A stretch of 10,911 bases of DNA. Origin: Chitinivibrio sp051745065. Lineage in GTDB: Bacteria; Fibrobacterota; Chitinivibrionia; Chitinivibrionales; Chitinivibrionaceae. The notes below the pieces were generated by a model that saw only the letters and a program-made list of their open reading frames with translations, did not search any database and was not told where the DNA came from. Position 1 is the first letter of the stretch. The number at the start of each line of letters is the position of its first letter. Shown here piece after piece: positions 7,175-10,911 of the stretch. The translations under genes were made by a program, and so were the position numbers. Location: positions 1 through 10,911 of the forward strand of contig JBNJDQ010000079.1 of assembly GCA_051745065.1 (NCBI GenBank), written 5' to 3'.

Positions 7175-7437
7175 ACAGGTCCGACCAACCCGATCAGTTT
7201 CGGATTGATCTTGCAAAACCTCTGCTGCTCCTTCGGGGGCGCAGAGGTATTCTTGCCTGCGCCTATCTGAATGTGGACACAGCGGAAAAAACCGGCGAAG
7301 CTATGGCCCTTGTTTCCGGAGTGGCCACCTTTGAGGATATGAAAAAGGCGCGAATTACAGCCGTTTCCACCCCTGCCGCACGGTTGGGTGTCCGCATTGG
7401 AATGAGCGGATCAGAGGCGTTGCGCATCTTCTCCTGA
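7171..7437 (+). CDS. DUF1805 (YunC-like) small protein
   Basis: An 88-residue cytosolic protein without signal or membrane segment. The pattern RGILACAYLNVDTAEKTGEA (25-44), then GVATFEDM (50-57) and ITAVSTPAARLGVRIGMSGSEAL (from 62), matches what I recall of Bacillus subtilis YunC and the DUF1805 family, notably the C-terminal GIxxGMSGxxAL. The family is small, conserved and of unknown function. The start ATG 7171 overlaps the deacetylase stop as ATGA and has no ribosome site of its own, so translation is probably coupled. The last 27 bp overlap the 3' end of the convergent sensor kinase gene. Pairing an exported deacetylase with a cytosolic DUF1805 protein is unexplained. Confidence 0.8.
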   Translation: MNRSDQPDQFRIDLAKPLLLLRGRRGILACAYLNVDTAEKTGEAMALVSGVATFEDMKKARITAVSTPAARLGVRIGMSGSEALRIFS

Positions 7438-10077
7438 TGAGGCCCGTTCTTCCAGAACTGCACGAATCTTCAATCCTATTTCCCGTTTTTTATAGGGCTT
7501 CATTAAAAATGCCTGAATTCCTTTTTTCAGTGCCCCTTTCTCATCGATAAGGCCGCTGTAGCCCGTACAGAGAATCACCGGAACATTCGGGCGAATGGTA
7601 TGTACCTCTTGGGCGAGTTCCACCCCGGTCATGACCGGCATAGTCTGATCGGTAACGAGGACATCGTAGGAATCCGGATCTTCTTTAAACGCTTCCAGGG
7701 CTGCTGCACTGTCTGTAAAGGTATCCACTGAATAGGCAAGGTCTTCCAGTAAAATGCGCCCCAACCGGGTCATGACCTCTTCATCATCTACAAAGAGAAT
7801 CTTTTCTCCGGTGCCTCTGAAGGAAACATCCTGAAACGCTGATGTTCGGGGACTGATTTCCGCCCGGCATTTCGGCAGATATACTGAAAAGGTTGTTCCT
7901 TTTCCCAAGGCCGTGGAAACACAAATATTGCCACCGTATTTTTTAATAATTCCGAATACAACAGACAGCCCCATGCCGGTTCCCCGGCCGATCTCCTTGG
8001 TGGTATAGAACGGTTCAAACATGTGCTGAAGGGTTTTTTCGTCAATACCGGTGCCTGTATCTGCAATTTCAAGAAGGGTGTACGCACCGGGAGAAATATT
8101 TCCCATTCGTCCGGTCAGGGATGATTCCAGGTACACTTCCGTGCATTGGATTGAGAGCTGCCCCCGCTCTTTCATGGCGTGCACCGCATTGGTTGCCATG
8201 TTCATAAGAACCTCGTGAAAGCGCGTTTCATTCCCCATTACCGGAGCGGTCTCTTTGCTGATGTGGCTTTTCAAAGTAATCGTGGAAGGAAGAGTGGCCG
8301 TCAAAAGATTGACAACCTCCTTGACAATGGGCTTAAGGTAGAGGGGTTTAACCGTATCCGCATCCTGCCTGCTGAAAGAAAGAATCTGGCTGATGAGTGC
8401 TTTTGCCCGATCTCCTGCTTTGATAATCTGCCGGAGATTATCCCGGAGCCAGCTGTTCTCACCAAGCTCATCACAGGATACTTCGGCGAATCCGATAATA
8501 CCTGCCAGAATATTATTAAAGTCGTGGGCAATTCCTCCGGCAAGATGACCAATGGCCTCCATCTTTTCTGATTGGCGCAGCTGTTTTTCCCGTTGTAATT
8601 CGTCGGTAATATCAAGTTTAACGGCCACATAGGCGATTGTTTCCCCCTTGGTGTTGCGTACCGGAGAAATAATCGCCTCTTCTGTATACCGTGCCCCGTC
8701 CTTCTTTCTATTGACAATTCTTCCCCGCCAGACACGCCCCTGACTCAGCGTATCCCACATGGTTTCATAAAATTGGCGTGAATGCTCGCCGCTCTGCAGA
8801 ATACGCGGATTCTCACCGAGAATCTCGTTTTTGGTGTACCCCGTAACATACTCAAAGGCGGAGTTGACATACTGAACGGTACCGTCTACATCGGTAATGA
8901 CAATGGTTTCCGCAACCTGCTCAATGGCAAGCTGAAGCCGCTTGAGGCGCTCTTCCGCATGTTTACGATCGGTGATATCCAGACAGTGACCGATGTAGCC
9001 GATGAACTGATTCTGCGAATTATACCGCGGTGTGCCATCATCCTGCATCCAGCGATACACACCGTCATGACGCAGAAGACGATAATCCATGCTGAAGGGA
9101 TGCCGGGCATCAAAAGATTCTGTATATATCTTTTTACAACGATCCATATCATCAGGGTGAACCCCTTCAAGCCAGCCGAATCCCTGTTCCTGTGCAAGGC
9201 TGCGTCCACGAAATTCAAGCCACACGCTGTTAAAATAATGACATTTTTTATCCACACCGGATACCCATATCAGGGCCTGTCCGGAATCTGCAAGGGTTCG
9301 GAAATAGACTTCCTCCTCTTTCAACTGCATTTCTTTGCGCCGAATATCCGTGCTGTCCTTAACGGTAATCAGGTAACCGCATCGCCTGCCATGAACATCC
9401 CGCTGCTGAATAATCCGGATATCAAGATACATTAATCCCAGAGATTGCGTTCGCGCTTTGCACTCAAAGAGGTTTTTTTCGGAATCATCGGAAGGAATGC
9501 GGCGAATATCCTGAATATACTTTTTCCGGGAGAGAGCAAAGATGGATTTGCCCATGACCGAATCTTCCTGCAGTAAATCGGCGATGCTGTCTGCGGATTT
9601 GTTCATATCGATAATTACCCCGAAAATATCCGTCAGTATCAGAGTATCAGGGATTGAATTGATCAGATAACGGGCGCTGTGACCATAGTCTGCAAAAGGC
9701 AGAAGGAATTTCCTGCGCTTCTTAAGCGCCAAAATATGCTCGGTTAATTTTTTTTCAAAAGAGCCGGTATACTGAACCACTGCATCGATGCAGTGGTGAA
9801 GCTGATTGCTCTCAGGGTGGTAATCACCGGAAGTAATCAACACTGAGGGAGGGATAATCCGGGGCATTGTTCGTATAGAATTGATAAAGGAATCAATTTC
9901 AGAAAATTGTGCCGAAGCATCGTAAATAATCAGAAAATGGTAATATCCTGTACGAATCAGGGCCAGAGCTTCTGACGTATGTGCAGTATGAGTAATATCC
10001 GAAATACCGGACGTTGTTAAAACAGAGCGAATTTTCTCTGTTAAAACAGCATTTCTGCTGATCATGAGCGCTCTCAT
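7411..10077 (-). CDS. Soluble hybrid histidine kinase: pseudo-receiver, three PAS, HisKA, HATPase, receiver
   Basis: An 888-residue cytoplasmic sensor kinase with no membrane helix. In order: a receiver-like N-terminal domain (1-120) without the usual acidic pair (MRALMISRN) and without the KP motif, keeping one Asp in LIIYDAS (about 53); PAS 1 (about 133-245); PAS 2 with PAC (255-372, ending in GHCLDITDR); PAS 3 (380-495, ending in AVKLDITDE); HisKA with the phospho-acceptor His in GGIAHDFNN (about 518); HATPase with the N box NMATNA, G1 DTGTGID, F box FEPFYTTK and G2 GTGMGLS (699-705); and a C-terminal receiver with acidic pair VDDEE (764-765), phospho-acceptor D810 in VTDQTMP and K860 in MKP. 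The C-terminal phosphorelay residues are all present. The frame reaches an earlier ATG at 10107, but that lies at the predicted transcription start; ATG 10077 has AGGAGGG six bases upstream. No dedicated output regulator or phosphotransfer gene is visible, so it is an orphan here. The ligand is unknown. Confidence 0.93.
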   Translation of the reverse strand: MRALMISRNAVLTEKIRSVLTTSGISDITHTAHTSEALALIRTGYYHFLIIYDASAQFSEIDSFINSIRTMPRIIPPSVLITSGDYHPESNQLHHCIDAVVQYTGSFEKKLTEHILALKKRRKFLLPFADYGHSARYLINSIPDTLILTDIFGVIIDMNKSADSIADLLQEDSVMGKSIFALSRKKYIQDIRRIPSDDSEKNLFECKARTQSLGLMYLDIRIIQQRDVHGRRCGYLITVKDSTDIRRKEMQLKEEEVYFRTLADSGQALIWVSGVDKKCHYFNSVWLEFRGRSLAQEQGFGWLEGVHPDDMDRCKKIYTESFDARHPFSMDYRLLRHDGVYRWMQDDGTPRYNSQNQFIGYIGHCLDITDRKHAEERLKRLQLAIEQVAETIVITDVDGTVQYVNSAFEYVTGYTKNEILGENPRILQSGEHSRQFYETMWDTLSQGRVWRGRIVNRKKDGARYTEEAIISPVRNTKGETIAYVAVKLDITDELQREKQLRQSEKMEAIGHLAGGIAHDFNNILAGIIGFAEVSCDELGENSWLRDNLRQIIKAGDRAKALISQILSFSRQDADTVKPLYLKPIVKEVVNLLTATLPSTITLKSHISKETAPVMGNETRFHEVLMNMATNAVHAMKERGQLSIQCTEVYLESSLTGRMGNISPGAYTLLEIADTGTGIDEKTLQHMFEPFYTTKEIGRGTGMGLSVVFGIIKKYGGNICVSTALGKGTTFSVYLPKCRAEISPRTSAFQDVSFRGTGEKILFVDDEEVMTRLGRILLEDLAYSVDTFTDSAAALEAFKEDPDSYDVLVTDQTMPVMTGVELAQEVHTIRPNVPVILCTGYSGLIDEKGALKKGIQAFLMKPYKKREIGLKIRAVLEERASSGEDAQRL

Positions 10078-10107
10078 ACTGTTCCCTCCTGCAGAACTAT
10101 AAACCAT

Positions 10108-10135
10108 AGTATATCCATGTTTTATGATAATTCAA
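10108..10135 (-). promoter_or_regulatory. Sigma-70-type promoter of the hybrid kinase gene
   Basis: Read on the - strand, a -35 box TTGAAT (complement of 10130-10135) and a -10 box TATACT (complement of 10108-10113) are separated by 16 bp. Transcription would start near 10101, giving a leader of about 24 nt that contains AGGAGGG (10084-10090) before the ATG at 10077. This supports the shorter kinase start and a transcript separate from the upstream permease gene. Confidence 0.65.
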
Positions 10136-10170
10136 GGAAAATCGGCATTTTACGGGAATCTTTTTGTGAT

Positions 10171-10911
10171 CTACCTGCGGTTAAAGACAATCAGGGAAAT
10201 TACGACCAGAAGAACACCCGCTGCTGCAGCGGGAGTCGGGCTTTCATCTGCAAGAAAGGTCCAGCTGAGAACTGCCCCGGAAAGAGGAATCACAAACTTC
10301 CAGATATTTAAGGCGGAAACCGTTGTATCAGGATGCTTCAGCAGGTAAAACCAGATGGAAAAGGCCCCTGCTGAGAGGGATGCCAGATACAGGAGAGAAA
10401 GCAGATACAAAGGCTCACCGGAGATATCTATTCCATTTTTGTACAACCCCGATGCGGCAAAAAGCATAAGCCCCCCAAGGGTGAGCTGAAATGAATTGAG
10501 AACAAAAGGGGAAATGGTGCTGTTCTTTTTGGAGGCAATCAGATTAGTCGCGAAAGCCGATGAAACAATGGAGATCGAGAACAGGAGTATTCCCAGGGGC
10601 AGACTGTCGTCGTATATGCCGTTGCTGCGGGCTTCTCCGGCGGAGATCATAACAACTCCGCATACACCGAGGAGATATGCACTCAGCCGCCGCGGAGTCA
10701 GACGATCGCCGGGTTGCAGGAAATGCGCAACCAGGGATGCGGCCATGGGGGAAAACCCGACAAATACTGCCGCAAGAGAAGCAGGAATCCGTTCGATACC
10801 AAGGTAAAAAAAGAGATACAGAAGAAACACCTGCGATGCGGCCACGGCCAGGATCAATTGGTAATGAGTACGAAAGGCCCGAACCGGTGAAGTATGCCTG
10901 AAGGCAAAAGG
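10171..10911 (-). CDS. Second EamA/DMT-type permease, 5' end outside window
   Basis: The frame is open through the right edge, so the start is not visible; a TTG at 10857 is internal and not needed as a start. The 246 visible residues hold the rest of the first EamA repeat (SQVFLLYLFFYLGIERIP.., then the LLGVCGVVMISAGEA helix) and the complete second repeat (LFSISIVSSAFATNLIASKK to GVLLVVISLIVFNRR). About 40-60 residues are missing compared with a 290-300-residue family member. It is an inner-membrane exporter-type protein of unknown substrate. It is not a close copy of the permease at 3501-4373: the motifs around the repeats differ. It lies upstream of the kinase gene on the same strand, 93 bp away, but the kinase has its own promoter, and I see no clear terminator between them. 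Confidence 0.88.
   Translation of the reverse strand, partial: PFAFRHTSPVRAFRTHYQLILAVAASQVFLLYLFFYLGIERIPASLAAVFVGFSPMAASLVAHFLQPGDRLTPRRLSAYLLGVCGVVMISAGEARSNGIYDDSLPLGILLFSISIVSSAFATNLIASKKNSTISPFVLNSFQLTLGGLMLFAASGLYKNGIDISGEPLYLLSLLYLASLSAGAFSIWFYLLKHPDTTVSALNIWKFVIPLSGAVLSWTFLADESPTPAAAAGVLLVVISLIVFNRR

Noticed and set aside
8740..8860. PAS 3 of the kinase as a LOV photosensor
   Set aside because: The segment GENPRILQ resembles the LOV GRNCRFLQ region but lacks the flavin-binding Cys.
8782..9435. 217-codon open frame on the + strand opposite the kinase PAS region
   Set aside because: It is antisense to a clear PAS-domain coding sequence and has no convincing ribosome site or family motif.
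9748..9755. Runs of eight T in coding regions (here and at 2514-2521 in folC) as phase-variation tracts
   Set aside because: Both encode Lys-rich segments on the other strand, frames are intact, and tracts of eight are common in such codons.
10217..10233. CCCGCTGC-T-GCAGCGGG inverted repeat in the right-hand permease gene
   Set aside because: It arises from a run of alanine codons (PAAAAG) and lacks a U-rich tail in either direction, so it is not supported as a terminator or operator.

Overview
The window is a chromosomal stretch from a bacterium of medium base composition, roughly half G+C by eye. A lipoprotein signal with a lipobox (deacetylase gene at 5906) points to a Gram-negative cell, with Ser after the lipid Cys suggesting outer-membrane sorting. 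Strong AGGAGG-type ribosome sites precede several genes. The phylum cannot be settled from these genes: a spirochaete-, Fibrobacterota- or Chitinivibrio-like host would fit, but this is a guess. No mobile element, CRISPR array, rRNA or tRNA was seen. No stretch longer than about 200 bases lacks a gene.

Left part (1-2210, + strand): the C-terminal third of a glycogen phosphorylase. Two bases later comes an uncharacterised GT-B-like (glycosyltransferase-like) protein whose first codons are overlapped by a textbook intrinsic terminator. A small PilZ-domain protein follows with its own extended -10 promoter. Converging on it from the other strand is folC (2201-3454, folate polyglutamylation).

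Middle (3501-7437, + strand): diverging from folC across 46 bp is a translationally coupled pair, an EamA/DMT-type permease and an AI-2E/PerM-family membrane protein with an enlarged loop. After a 199-bp gap, which carries a perfect dyad over a TTGACA box, lies a second coupled pair. It encodes a NodB/CE4-type polysaccharide deacetylase lipoprotein and a small DUF1805 (YunC-like) protein, joined by an ATGA overlap.

Right part (7411-10911, - strand): an 888-residue soluble hybrid sensor kinase (degenerate receiver, three PAS, HisKA, HATPase, receiver) with its own promoter, and then a second EamA-type permease that runs off the right edge.

The genes look like a mosaic of short, independent one- or two-gene units: storage-glycan breakdown, folate metabolism, export, envelope polysaccharide modification and signalling (PilZ, hybrid kinase). 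I found no convincing undescribed multi-gene system. The points most worth a second look are the terminator inside a coding start, the deacetylase-DUF1805 pair with a variant metal motif, the non-canonical PilZ, and the palindromes in and around the kinase and deacetylase genes.
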